Assembly: GCA_039029915.1 (NCBI GenBank)
Contig: JBCCFD010000151.1
Location: 1 to 15,517 of the forward strand
From: QQUD01 sp039029915
GTDB taxonomy: Bacteria > Chloroflexota > Anaerolineae > Promineifilales > Promineifilaceae
Direction of reading: 5' to 3'
DNA: 15,517 bases
Part shown: one piece after another, positions 1 through 6,961 of the stretch
How positions within the stretch are numbered: the stretch's first letter is position 1
Layout of the letters: the number at the start of each line of letters is the position of its first letter
Made by a program: the position numbers and the translations under genes
The notes under the pieces: generated by a model
What the model was told of the DNA's origin: nothing
What the model saw: the letters and a program-made list of their open reading frames with translations, nothing else
Databases searched by the model: none

Positions 1-751
1 GGTTCAGGTTAGTATCGATTCCAGAACTGATAAATCGCACCCTCGGTTGCTGCCCATTTTGAGCTAGCAGGTGATTTTCTTTCAAAACGCGCTTGGCCTG
101 CAGTGCGACAGCAGGGGCTGGGTCAATTATGGTGACATGTTCCCCCGCGATTTGTGTCAAAAGTGATTGGACAAACGGATAGTGCGTACACCCCAGCACC
201 AATGTATCCGCGCGGGCATCTAGCATGGGCTGGGTGATGGACCGTAGCTTTTGGATAACGGCCGTGTTCTCAAAATGACCCGCTTCAATCAGTTCAACAA
301 GACCAATGCAAGGATCCTCAATCACCTCAATATCACTACCATACCGCTTCATCAAGGATGCATATCGCTCACTCGAAAACGTTCCAGCCGTAGCCATCAC
401 GCCAACAACATTCGTTTTAGTCGACTTGGCAGCAGGTTTTACGGCCGGTTCCATGCCTACAAAAGGCACATCAGGGAAATCAAACCTCAACTGAGATAGC
501 GCCGCTGCTGATGCCGTATTGCACGCCACCACAACCATCTTAACCTGCTCAACAAGCAAAAATCGCACAATTTCATGACAAAATTGTTGAATGCTGCTCA
601 AAGCGTGTCCACCATAAGGAATATTCGCTTGGTCTGCAAAGTAGAGAATATGTTCGTGGGGAAGTTGTTTTTGGAGATGGTTTAAAACAGATAGCCCACC
701 CACGCCCGAATCAAAGACAGCAATTGGGGCAGACTGTTTGGGGTGTTTCAT
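1..751 (-). CDS. murI: Glutamate racemase, 3' end cut by window edge
   Basis: This enzyme interconverts L- and D-glutamate in the cytoplasm and so supplies D-Glu for peptidoglycan. The first 250 residues are in the window. I see the N-terminal DSGVGG motif (residues 14-19), ADQANIPYG (39-47), the first catalytic cysteine in VACNTAS (Cys77) and the second in LGCTHYP (Cys188), the standard two-cysteine arrangement of the family. The usual length is about 260-280 aa, so only a short C-terminal tail is missing. The ATG was chosen because DSGVGG follows at the expected distance; the ribosome binding site is weak. The gene starts 20 nt after a hairpin that follows rplS, so it either has its own signals or depends on readthrough. 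It carries an ACGGCCGT palindrome near 258. Confidence 0.95.
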   Translation of the reverse strand, partial: MKHPKQSAPIAVFDSGVGGLSVLNHLQKQLPHEHILYFADQANIPYGGHALSSIQQFCHEIVRFLLVEQVKMVVVACNTASAAALSQLRFDFPDVPFVGMEPAVKPAAKSTKTNVVGVMATAGTFSSERYASLMKRYGSDIEVIEDPCIGLVELIEAGHFENTAVIQKLRSITQPMLDARADTLVLGCTHYPFVQSLLTQIAGEHVTIIDPAPAVALQAKRVLKENHLLAQNGQQPRVRFISSGIDTNLN

Positions 752-770
752 AGCTTGCCATTAATGCAAA

Positions 771-801
771 ATTGGACGATTGAGTGACTCAATCGTCCAA
801 T
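771..801 (-). terminator. Hairpin between rplS and murI
   Basis: A perfect 14-bp stem (771-784 with 788-801) closes a 3-nt loop. On the minus strand it follows the rplS stop codon by 27 nt and is trailed by TTTTGC. It looks like a rho-independent terminator with a short U-tract, so termination may be partial. The murI start lies only 20 nt further on. Confidence 0.75.
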
Positions 802-827
802 AGGTTTCAAGATTTTCCGCAAGTAAA

Positions 828-1184
828 TTAGTAACTGCGGCGTTCGCGCAAGCGGGCAGATTTACCTGTACGTTCGCGAAGGAAGTAAAGGTTAGATTGG
901 CGAACATACGCATGGCGATGCACGTCAACCTTTTCAATCCGCGGGGAGCGAAGTAAAAATGTTCGCTCAACCCCAATCCCGTTTGAGGCGATACGACGAA
1001 CGGTGAAGTTTTGGTTGTTGCCACTGTTGCGGAAACGAATAATGACGCCACGCACCATCTGAACACGTTCGTTACGCTGGCCAACATTAACACGAACATG
1101 GACAGTCACGCTGTCACCGACGTGCAACTCTGGCAAGTTTTCATTTAATTCATGATCAAATGTCTTTAGAAGTAAATCAGACAT
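828..1184 (-). CDS. rplS: 50S ribosomal protein L19
   Basis: L19 is a large-subunit ribosomal protein at the 30S-50S interface. The 118-aa product matches the family along its whole length: the PELHVGDSVTVHVRV strand, ERVQMVRGVIIRF, the FTVRRIASNGIGVERTF core, and the basic C-terminus with LYFLRERTGKSARLRERR. Length is normal (about 114-120 aa). A GGAG Shine-Dalgarno (1193-1196) lies 8 nt before the ATG. The usual rpsP-rimM-trmD neighbours are absent; here it sits between a small conserved protein and murI. The leader of about 125 nt contains a hairpin with a U-tract and a candidate promoter. Confidence 0.97.
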   Translation of the reverse strand: MSDLLLKTFDHELNENLPELHVGDSVTVHVRVNVGQRNERVQMVRGVIIRFRNSGNNQNFTVRRIASNGIGVERTFLLRSPRIEKVDVHRHAYVRQSNLYFLRERTGKSARLRERRSY

Positions 1185-1284
1185 AAGGTTTTCTCCGAGC
1201 CCACAAAATGATGGTAAGACTAACTCGAACCATTTTTAGAGGTGAGGCTTGTGCAGTTGTATTGTTAATTGGTTTTGGGCAAAA

Positions 1285-1309
1285 AGATAGCCCAACTAGT
1301 GGGCTATCT
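1285..1309 (-). terminator. Hairpin with U-tract in the rplS leader
   Basis: A 10-bp perfect stem (AGATAGCCCA, 1285-1294, with 1300-1309) has a 5-nt loop. On the minus strand the stem runs straight into TTTTTG. It may end transcripts from the 65-aa gene, or act as an attenuator in the rplS leader, because a promoter-like sequence lies just upstream of it. On the plus strand it is followed by A residues, so it is not a plus-strand terminator. Confidence 0.6.
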
Positions 1310-1319
1310 AAGAAAAAAA

Positions 1320-1348
1320 ATTATATCATGTTGTTCAGCTTCTCGCAA
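1320..1348 (-). promoter_or_regulatory. Candidate promoter for rplS
   Basis: On the minus strand I see TTGCGA (1348-1343), a 17-nt spacer, and a perfect TATAAT (1325-1320). The predicted start near 1313 lies immediately before the hairpin at 1285-1309. The -35 falls in the loop of an 8-bp inverted repeat (GTTCAGCT, 1333-1340 with 1350-1357). The -10 is excellent and the -35 fair (4 of 6). Transcription from here would meet the hairpin and U-tract at once, which argues either for attenuation or for a chance match. Confidence 0.45.
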
Positions 1349-1367
1349 GAGCTGAACCGGGGCTTTT

Positions 1368-1565
1368 TTACGCTGCTTTCTTTAAAACAGGCAAGCCGTT
1401 TTTGCTTTCAGACACAACATATCCATCAGGTACTGCGTCTAAAGAGCCATCTTTAATCTCTTTTGCAAAAAAGTAGATTGTTTGGGTACGGCCGTTCTTC
1501 AGTTCGGTATCGCGTTTATGTAAAAAGTATGTCCGATCTTTTGAATTTGTAAAACTAAAAGCCAT
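1368..1565 (-). CDS. Small conserved protein of unknown function, 65 aa
   Basis: A 65-residue soluble protein with no signal peptide or membrane segment. It starts MAFSFTNSKDRTYFLHKRD, continues with a TQTIYFFAKE strand and DAVPDGYVV, and ends NGLPVLKKAA. From memory, proteins with this pattern (FTNSKG-x-YYLH, QTIYFFAR, DAVPxGY, GLPxLKK) occur as conserved hypotheticals in several phyla, including Chloroflexota; no function is known to me. A strong Shine-Dalgarno, AGGAAGG (1571-1577), sits 5 nt before the ATG, which makes the gene convincing. It lies upstream of rplS on the same strand, separated by two hairpins. The pattern is compatible with a small beta-rich protein, but that is only an impression. 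Confidence 0.8.
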   Translation of the reverse strand: MAFSFTNSKDRTYFLHKRDTELKNGRTQTIYFFAKEIKDGSLDAVPDGYVVSESKNGLPVLKKAA

Positions 1566-1596
1566 TTTAACCTTCCTTTACTCAAATAGGTTTTTC

Positions 1597-1650
1597 CCTG
1601 GATTAGGTTTCCTTGTTCGGTACTCCGTTGTTCCTTCTTTAATCCACAGG
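1597..1650 (-). repeat. Hairpin in the leader of the 65-aa gene
   Basis: GGATTA (1600-1605) pairs with TAATCC (1640-1645), and CCT (1597-1599) with AGG (1648-1650) across a 2-nt bulge. In minus-strand RNA the loop can hold two tiny stems (CGG-AGTA-CCG and AGG-AAA-CCT, the latter in competition with the main stem). It lies 32-85 nt upstream of the start codon. I do not recognise a known riboswitch. Confidence 0.35.
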
Positions 1651-1788
1651 ATTTGTTAAGCACATGACGATCATAGAATGATTGTGATCGTCTCAAAATA
1701 AAACAAGCAGGGCTAAAAAAAGATGGTGCTGCTTTAGGCACACTTTTTTTATGATTTAACCACTACCCATCTATTCACAAGAAACTAT

Positions 1789-1927
1789 GAATAAGCTTCG
1801 AGGATATACTTTTGTAAATGGAAGAAAAGCATTCGAAAAGATTTAAAGATCAAAATTCCATTTACTTTGATAACAAAAAGATAGAGCGCATTTTGTTAAT
1901 CTAAATTGATTCATTTGAAGCTTATTC
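1789..1927. ncRNA. Possible structured element: outer stem enclosing two hairpins
   Basis: An outer 11-bp perfect stem (GAATAAGCTTC, 1789-1799, with GAAGCTTATTC, 1917-1927) encloses two hairpins. The first is 10 bp (GTAAATGGAA, 1814-1823, with 1856-1865). The second is 8 bp (1871-1878 with 1891-1898), plus 2 bp beyond a bulge. The layout is a three-way junction. On the plus strand the outer stem can extend through G-U, A-U and G-U pairs, which favours a plus-strand RNA. No promoter or known RNA family was recognised; a degraded mobile element is an alternative. Confidence 0.35.
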
Positions 1928-2203
1928 TTGGGAGAAGAAAGGGGTTTACAAACTATCAATCCTTTTTTCTCCACTCAACGTCGGTTCATATTAATAGATA
2001 TTAGTCGAGTTGGCAACTTTTTTTTTCAAAAAAACGGTGATTATTTAAGGAATTTTGGATTTAGCGCAGTAAAGAAACTGAATAAAGCGTTTTTTTAGCA
2101 GTTTGTTTGGGTATATGCGAACAAAATTTAAAATTTAGAGCAAGTGAATTATTTTCCGGGCATCATAATGATTCAAAATTTCTTATGGAGTGAAGCATTA
2201 CCT

Positions 2204-4831
2204 TTAACCTAACACCATATTTAAAACCGTTTCCAAATTGTCAAATTTGACCGGTTTTTGTAAGTATGCGGAAAAAGCTTCAATATGATGTTTACTGTAG
2301 CCGATGGATGTTAGCCCAATAATCGAAAGGCCGCTAGTAATACATCTTTCAATAAATTCCATCCCCTCTACAGAATTGATCAGCTCAATTTCACAAAGCA
2401 AAATGCTAATATTTTCTTCTTGTTTTTTGATCCAGTTATTAGCTGAGGGAGTTGTTTGAACTACGATTGAATCGAATCCCAAAACGGCAGTTTGTTTTTG
2501 AATACTCAAACCAACAGATTTATTGCTATCAACCACTAATATTTTTTGATTAAGAACTGCATGCCGTTGTCGTCTCTTATTATGGATATTGAACTCTTTT
2601 AAAATTGTCATGCGCAATTTGAATGAAAAAGTCGACCCTACACCAATTTGGCTTTGCACGGTGATGCTCGCTCCCATCAGCTCTACGAGTCGGTTACAAA
2701 TCATTAATCCAAGGCCTGTACCACCATATTTTCTGGTCGTTGATGTATCAACCTGACTAAACAATTTAAACAAACGATCCATCTTATCTTCAGGAATGCC
2801 AATCCCCGTGTCTTTTATCTCAAATTGAACCTCGATCTCATCATCTGTAGACCATGAATAATCTACAAAGATAAACACCTCCCCTTGCTCTGTAAACTTA
2901 ACCCCATTATTTAATAGATTGATCAAAATTTGTTGCAGTCGGACGCTATCCCCCAACACCAAAGCAGGAATCGGTTGCTCAAAAATAGAGCCGATGGCCA
3001 ACCCTTTTTCATGTGCATAAGGGGCTACATTTTCAATCGCATCTTCAACACATTGCCGGATGGAAGTGGGGCGAGTCTCTAGCTCTACCTTCCCTGCCTC
3101 TATTTTTGAAAAATCTAAAATATTATTCACAATCTTCAACAAAGATTCGCCGCTTTGCTGCACAACCCCCACCATCTGTAAGCGATCTTCATCTAAGCCA
3201 CTCTCTTTCAACAGATTAGACATGCCAATAATGCCATTAAGCGGGGTTCTTATTTCGTGGCTCATGATGGCTAAAAATTCAGATTTTGTTTTGTTTGCCT
3301 CCTCTGCCATCTTCTTGGCATTGGTAAGCACCTGTTCTTTTTCCAACTGCAGCCGAATATCATGAAAGTGGACCAATGTTCCCAAAAGCTGCTCATCCAA
3401 GATAATTGGCGTCACCAATATTTCAACATCGATCAACGTACCGTTTTTATGGTGCCGTTGGGTTGTAATTTCTGCGCGTTTTCCACTGGCAATTTGTTGT
3501 CTTATTTTCTTTATCTCTTGCTCCGCTTTTTTCGTTTGAAAAAAAGGAAGATAAGATCTGCCAATGAGCTCATTTTTCTCATAACCGAACAGATCTTCAA
3601 ATGCTTTATTGCAGTTCTCAATTTGCCTTTCACTATTTAGAACCACAAATGGGAAAAAGCTGTGTTCAAAAATTGACTTAAAATATTCAGTCTGCTTTAA
3701 AGCGATTTTTTGGGCTTTCTTTCTTTCTTCAATCTCATGCACTAAAGCAGCATTTTGTTGTTGATAATATTCTGCTTCCTGCTTGGCGTGTTCAAGTTGA
3801 AATTTGGCTTCTAAAAAACTGATTTTATGTGCCATTTCATCCCGTACAATATGCTTTTCATATTCATGGAACTTCTCGTAATGTTGATAAGCTTTTTCAA
3901 ACTGTCCCATCTGTTTGTACGCTTCGGAAATGGCTTTATTACCCTTCATCAGTTCGGCTACTAACTGATATTTCTCAGCTAAGTCAATCGCTTTTTGAAA
4001 GTAAAAAATGGCATCGTGGCTTCGTCCTCGCCACAAATTCACCTCACCTAATCCTCGGAGTGAGTAAAATTCACCATAATAATCCTTAGATTTCGCCAGC
4101 AAAGAAAGACCTTCGTTGAATAGCTTTTCAGCAAAGTCAACTTGATCTGTTTTGACTGCAGCTAGCCCGACATTGCTTAAGATATAACTTTCCGTTGGAT
4201 GCAGTTTTTTTCTCTCACTATCATCATGTGATTTCAAAAGCTCAAGAGCGGAAAGGCCAAATTCAAGGGATTCAGCATACTTCTCTTCCTGATTGTATCC
4301 ATGACAAATATTGTTTAAAACCGAAAGCCTGCCATCAAGATCATCGCTATCTTCGTAAATTCTTAACGCCTGCCGATAATAATCTATCGCTTTTAAATAA
4401 TCCCCTGATAACACATGTGAGTTGCCAACTGAGGTAAGGGCTTGCGCTTTTCTTATTTGATCATTCTCGCTAATCGCAATTTGCAGTGCTTTCAAATTAT
4501 GGATAAATGAGTTTGATAAATTCCCAATTCTAAAATGGGCAGCACCAATCCGAATATGGGCATCAAATAAAAAGGGAGGGGTATTTTTAAGATACTCGAT
4601 AGCTTTTTTTATATATCGAATCGTTTCCGAGAATTGATGTTCCGAGAAGTAAACCTGACCCAATATCAAATATCCTCGTCCTACCCCTGTATGATAATCA
4701 AATTCCTTAGAGATTTTAATCACCTCGTTTGCAAGGATTATTGTTTTTTGAGGATCAGTTTTGAGCAATTCTGCGCACTGTTTAAGCAATATTTGAACTG
4801 CTTCTTCGCTGTGATTATTAGACTTCGTCAT
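2204..4831 (-). CDS. TPR-PAS hybrid histidine kinase with degenerate receiver
   Basis: A cytoplasmic sensor kinase of 875 aa with no membrane segment. Order, numbered from the ATG at 4831: several TPR-type helical repeats (about 10-330), a coiled coil (about 330-385), a PAS domain (about 385-495), HisKA with phosphoacceptor His525 in FLAIMSHEIRTPLNG, and a HATPase domain with the N-box around Asn642, DTGIGIP (674-680) and GGTGLGL (703-709). A C-terminal receiver-like domain follows (763-873). In it the phosphoacceptor Asp is replaced by Glu814 (LLCEIEL), while Thr841 and Lys859 (LQKPV) remain, so it is probably a pseudo-receiver. I preferred ATG 4831 (AGAGG four nt upstream) to the longer frame from 4912, which has no ribosome binding site and would cover the proS promoter. 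TPRs suggest sensing through a protein partner. No response regulator is adjacent. AT-rich compared with its neighbours. Confidence 0.9.
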   Translation of the reverse strand: MTKSNNHSEEAVQILLKQCAELLKTDPQKTIILANEVIKISKEFDYHTGVGRGYLILGQVYFSEHQFSETIRYIKKAIEYLKNTPPFLFDAHIRIGAAHFRIGNLSNSFIHNLKALQIAISENDQIRKAQALTSVGNSHVLSGDYLKAIDYYRQALRIYEDSDDLDGRLSVLNNICHGYNQEEKYAESLEFGLSALELLKSHDDSERKKLHPTESYILSNVGLAAVKTDQVDFAEKLFNEGLSLLAKSKDYYGEFYSLRGLGEVNLWRGRSHDAIFYFQKAIDLAEKYQLVAELMKGNKAISEAYKQMGQFEKAYQHYEKFHEYEKHIVRDEMAHKISFLEAKFQLEHAKQEAEYYQQQNAALVHEIEERKKAQKIALKQTEYFKSIFEHSFFPFVVLNSERQIENCNKAFEDLFGYEKNELIGRSYLPFFQTKKAEQEIKKIRQQIASGKRAEITTQRHHKNGTLIDVEILVTPIILDEQLLGTLVHFHDIRLQLEKEQVLTNAKKMAEEANKTKSEFLAIMSHEIRTPLNGIIGMSNLLKESGLDEDRLQMVGVVQQSGESLLKIVNNILDFSKIEAGKVELETRPTSIRQCVEDAIENVAPYAHEKGLAIGSIFEQPIPALVLGDSVRLQQILINLLNNGVKFTEQGEVFIFVDYSWSTDDEIEVQFEIKDTGIGIPEDKMDRLFKLFSQVDTSTTRKYGGTGLGLMICNRLVELMGASITVQSQIGVGSTFSFKLRMTILKEFNIHNKRRQRHAVLNQKILVVDSNKSVGLSIQKQTAVLGFDSIVVQTTPSANNWIKKQEENISILLCEIELINSVEGMEFIERCITSGLSIIGLTSIGYSKHHIEAFSAYLQKPVKFDNLETVLNMVLG

Positions 4832-4847
4832 TTGGCCTCTTTGCATT

Positions 4848-4876
4848 TTGACGGCATTTTTGGAGCTTGATATACT
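4848..4876 (+). promoter_or_regulatory. Promoter of proS
   Basis: TTGACG (4848-4853) and TATACT (4871-4876) are separated by exactly 17 nt; each matches the sigma-70 consensus at 5 of 6 positions. The predicted start is near 4883, giving a leader of about 47 nt. It lies in the 98-nt gap between divergent genes if the kinase starts at 4831. Confidence 0.65.
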
Positions 4877-4929
4877 TCTCAACTGGCTTGAACATTTAGG
4901 CTCCACAATCATAAACGAGTAAATTTCTT

Positions 4930-6657
4930 ATGCGATTATCCAATTCTTTTGGCAAAACTTTACGTGATGCACCAGCAGATGCTGAAATTATCAGCCACAA
5001 ATTACTGATTAGAGCGAATTATATACGGCCGTTAGGTGCTGGTATTTATACATTTATGCCCTTTGGCTACCGTGTGTTGCGCAAGATTTGGGCCATCATG
5101 GCAGACGAAATGGACAACATTGGTGGCCAAGAGATGTGGATGCCCAACATCCATCCTGCTGATAAATGGCGCGCCACTGATCGCTGGGACACAATGGACG
5201 TCCTGATGAAAGTAGAAGCGGGTGGAGGGCGAGAATATGCACTCTCAGCGACTCATGAAGAAGTCGTTGTTGATTTAGCCCAAAAAGAGATTGAAAGCTA
5301 TCGTGACATGCACCGCCTAGTGTATCACATTAGCAAAAAGTTTCGTGATGAACCTCGAGCAAGAGGCGGGCTACTTCGCCTGCGCGAATTTATTATGAAA
5401 GATGCCTACAGCCTTGATACAAGCGAAGAAGCACTAGATGAGTTTTACCCCCATATGCTCCAAGCGTATCACAATATTTTTGAAAGATGCGGTACGCCAG
5501 CCGTCGCTATCAATGCTGATGTTGGGGCAATGGGTGGAAAATCGTCTCATGAATTTGTCGTACCGCACGAACTCGGTGAGGATATCTTTATCGAATCAGA
5601 AGATGGCGCATATTCGGCCAATGTAGAAGCGGCAGAATTCATTCGCGAAGGGGAAAAGCCGGCAGAGCTAGCCCCGCTTGAAAAAGTAAAGACGCCAGAT
5701 ACGAAAACAATAGCCAAAGTCGCTGATTTTCTTGGTGTGTCAACGAGCCAGACGCTTAAAGCCGTATTTTACTGGTGGTCACCTCCTGGAAAAGATGAAA
5801 AAGACGGCCGTTTTATCTTCAGTGTTGTGCGTGGCGATCTCGACGTCAACGAAGTCAAAGTTAGCAACGCGCTAGGCGGCGGAACCTTACGCGCCGCCAC
5901 AGAGAAAGAGATTATCGCCACTGGCGCCACCCCTGGCTACGCCTCGCCAATTGGTCTTAATATTGCCAAAGACTTGGAAAGTGAGGGCGTTTATGTGCTG
6001 GCTGATCCGTCAATTGAAGCGGGGGGCAACTTTGTGGTCGGCGCTAACGAGGTAGAGTATCACTACACGGGCACAAACTACCCGCGCGACCACGCGATTA
6101 GCCAAATGGCTGATATTGCCCAAGCAGATTCGGGGCATTTAGCACCAAATGGAAGCCGCCTCGTAGCTCGGAAATGTATTGAAGCGGGGCACTGTTTCAA
6201 ACTTGGCACGCGCTACAGCAAAGCAACCAATGCCACTTACCTTGATGAAAACGGCAAACCTCAGTTTGTTTTCATGGGCTCCTACGGCATTGGCCTTGAT
6301 CGGCTTATGGCAATCATCGTCGAGCTACATCACGACAAAGACGGCATTATCTGGCCTGAAAGCGTCGCCCCTTATGACATTCACCTGCTCCATCTTGGCA
6401 AGGGAGATGATGTTAAGGAAGCGGCTGAAAAGATTTATACCGAGCTCAAAGCGGCTGGTTTTTCTGTCCTGTTTGACGACCGCAACATTAGCGCAGGTGT
6501 GAAATTTAAAGATGCCGATTTGATTGGGATTCCTTGGCGCGTGGGCATTGGTAAACGAGGTTTGGAAAGCGGTACGGTCGAAATTAAAAAACGAAGTGAG
6601 TCTGACCGCCAAGATGTGCCGCTAGCTGATTTAGTCAGATTTTTCAAAAACAAATAA
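4930..6657 (+). CDS. proS: Prolyl-tRNA synthetase (bacterial type, with editing domain)
   Basis: A class II synthetase that charges tRNA-Pro in the cytoplasm. The 575-aa product is full length for the bacterial form. I see motif 1 around RPLGAGIYTFMPFGYRVL (33-50), the THEE loop (108-111), motif 2 FRDEPRAR (138-145) with REFIMKDAYS, the inserted YbaK-like editing domain (about 235-390, with Lys277 in TLKAVFY at the place of the editing lysine), motif 3 MGSYGIGLDR (449-458) and the anticodon-binding domain (about 475-565). The start MRLSNSFGKTLRDAPADAE matches the family N-terminus although the Shine-Dalgarno is weak. It is transcribed alone, divergent from the TPR kinase, from the promoter at 4848-4876. 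Confidence 0.98.
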   Translation: MRLSNSFGKTLRDAPADAEIISHKLLIRANYIRPLGAGIYTFMPFGYRVLRKIWAIMADEMDNIGGQEMWMPNIHPADKWRATDRWDTMDVLMKVEAGGGREYALSATHEEVVVDLAQKEIESYRDMHRLVYHISKKFRDEPRARGGLLRLREFIMKDAYSLDTSEEALDEFYPHMLQAYHNIFERCGTPAVAINADVGAMGGKSSHEFVVPHELGEDIFIESEDGAYSANVEAAEFIREGEKPAELAPLEKVKTPDTKTIAKVADFLGVSTSQTLKAVFYWWSPPGKDEKDGRFIFSVVRGDLDVNEVKVSNALGGGTLRAATEKEIIATGATPGYASPIGLNIAKDLESEGVYVLADPSIEAGGNFVVGANEVEYHYTGTNYPRDHAISQMADIAQADSGHLAPNGSRLVARKCIEAGHCFKLGTRYSKATNATYLDENGKPQFVFMGSYGIGLDRLMAIIVELHHDKDGIIWPESVAPYDIHLLHLGKGDDVKEAAEKIYTELKAAGFSVLFDDRNISAGVKFKDADLIGIPWRVGIGKRGLESGTVEIKKRSESDRQDVPLADLVRFFKNK

Positions 6658-6675
6658 ATATTCAAAACTAACTAT

Positions 6676-6783
6676 GTAAATTTCACAAAATATCTTGAAA
6701 TAAAACTGGGTAGAAAAGTGAAATTTACTCGGTGAAAATCAAATTTGAGTCGATTCTTTTTCAAGATACTTCTTGATTTTCAC
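6676..6783. ncRNA. Two tandem hairpins with mutually complementary loops
   Basis: Hairpin one is an 11-bp perfect stem (GTAAATTTCAC, 6676-6686, with 6718-6728). Hairpin two is an 11-bp perfect stem (GTGAAAATCAA, 6732-6742, with 6773-6783), 3 nt further on. The loops (31 and 30 nt) contain TATCTTGAAA (6691-6700) and its exact complement (6759-6768), placed symmetrically. Transcribed, this could form a kissing-loop pair; alternatively the outer 25-nt arms pair as one imperfect long hairpin (19 of 25). It may be the 3' end of proS mRNA, an RNA gene, or a small inverted-repeat mobile element. Confidence 0.45.
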
Positions 6784-6799
6784 ATAACCCGATGTACAA

Positions 6800-6827
6800 G
6801 TAGGGAAATAGCGCGCTATTTCCCTAC
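6800..6827. repeat. Perfect 28-nt palindrome
   Basis: Both 14-nt halves are exact reverse complements, running from GTAGGGAAATAGCG into its mirror with no spacer. As RNA it gives a 12-bp stem with a GCGC loop. There is no U-tract on either strand, so it is not a textbook terminator; it could be a factor-dependent or bidirectional terminator between convergent genes, or a dimeric protein's binding site. Confidence 0.6.
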
Positions 6828-6949
6828 CACACTAAATTGAAAACCTTGTTAGATAAACGCTTCAAACCCTCGAGGAAACGAAATTTATAGTCGTCGTTTT
6901 ATTCAAAGCAGGAACTGCGTTTCACTCAACTAGCTTGATAGAAAAATAA

Positions 6950-6961
6950 AAACGGCCGTTT
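6950..6961 (-). terminator. Candidate terminator of the response regulator operon
   Basis: The 12-nt palindrome AAACGGCCGTTT is followed on the minus strand by TTATTTTT, 40 nt after the response regulator stop codon. The stem is short (4 bp with a GGCC loop). It is also one of the many ACGGCCGT palindromes, so its role as terminator is uncertain. Confidence 0.35.

Larger units (their letters stand above)
1566..2203. other. AT-rich intergenic gap with inverted repeats, no gene
   Basis: About 640 nt between the 65-aa gene and the TPR kinase contain no convincing coding sequence; the longest frame overlaps the 65-aa gene and has no ribosome binding site. Contents: the leader hairpin at 1597-1650; an 8-bp perfect inverted repeat GACGATCA (1666-1673 with 1685-1692) that could be an operator or small hairpin; the nested structure at 1789-1927; and T- or A-runs near 1743, 2020 and 2090. 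No clear terminator follows the kinase gene. Confidence 0.7.

Noticed and set aside
761..1099. Minus-strand 112-codon frame within rplS
   Set aside because: It is a shadow of rplS in another frame and runs through the rplS terminator.
1333..1369. Plus-strand terminator (8-bp hairpin then GGGGC and six T)
   Set aside because: No plus-strand gene lies upstream and the T-run is separated from the stem; kept only as an inverted repeat near the rplS promoter.
1499..1741. Minus-strand 80-codon frame overlapping the 65-aa gene
   Set aside because: It overlaps a gene with a strong ribosome binding site in another frame and has none itself.
1739..1760. Weak bidirectional terminator near the T-run at 1743
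   Set aside because: The stem (GTGC/GCAC) is only 4 bp and no transcript is known to end here.
4832..4912. N-terminal extension of the TPR kinase
   Set aside because: No ribosome binding site at 4912, no domain in the extension, and it would cover the proS promoter.
6325..6612. Antisense frames at the 3' end of proS
   Set aside because: proS is intact and conserved there; the antisense frames follow from its codon use.
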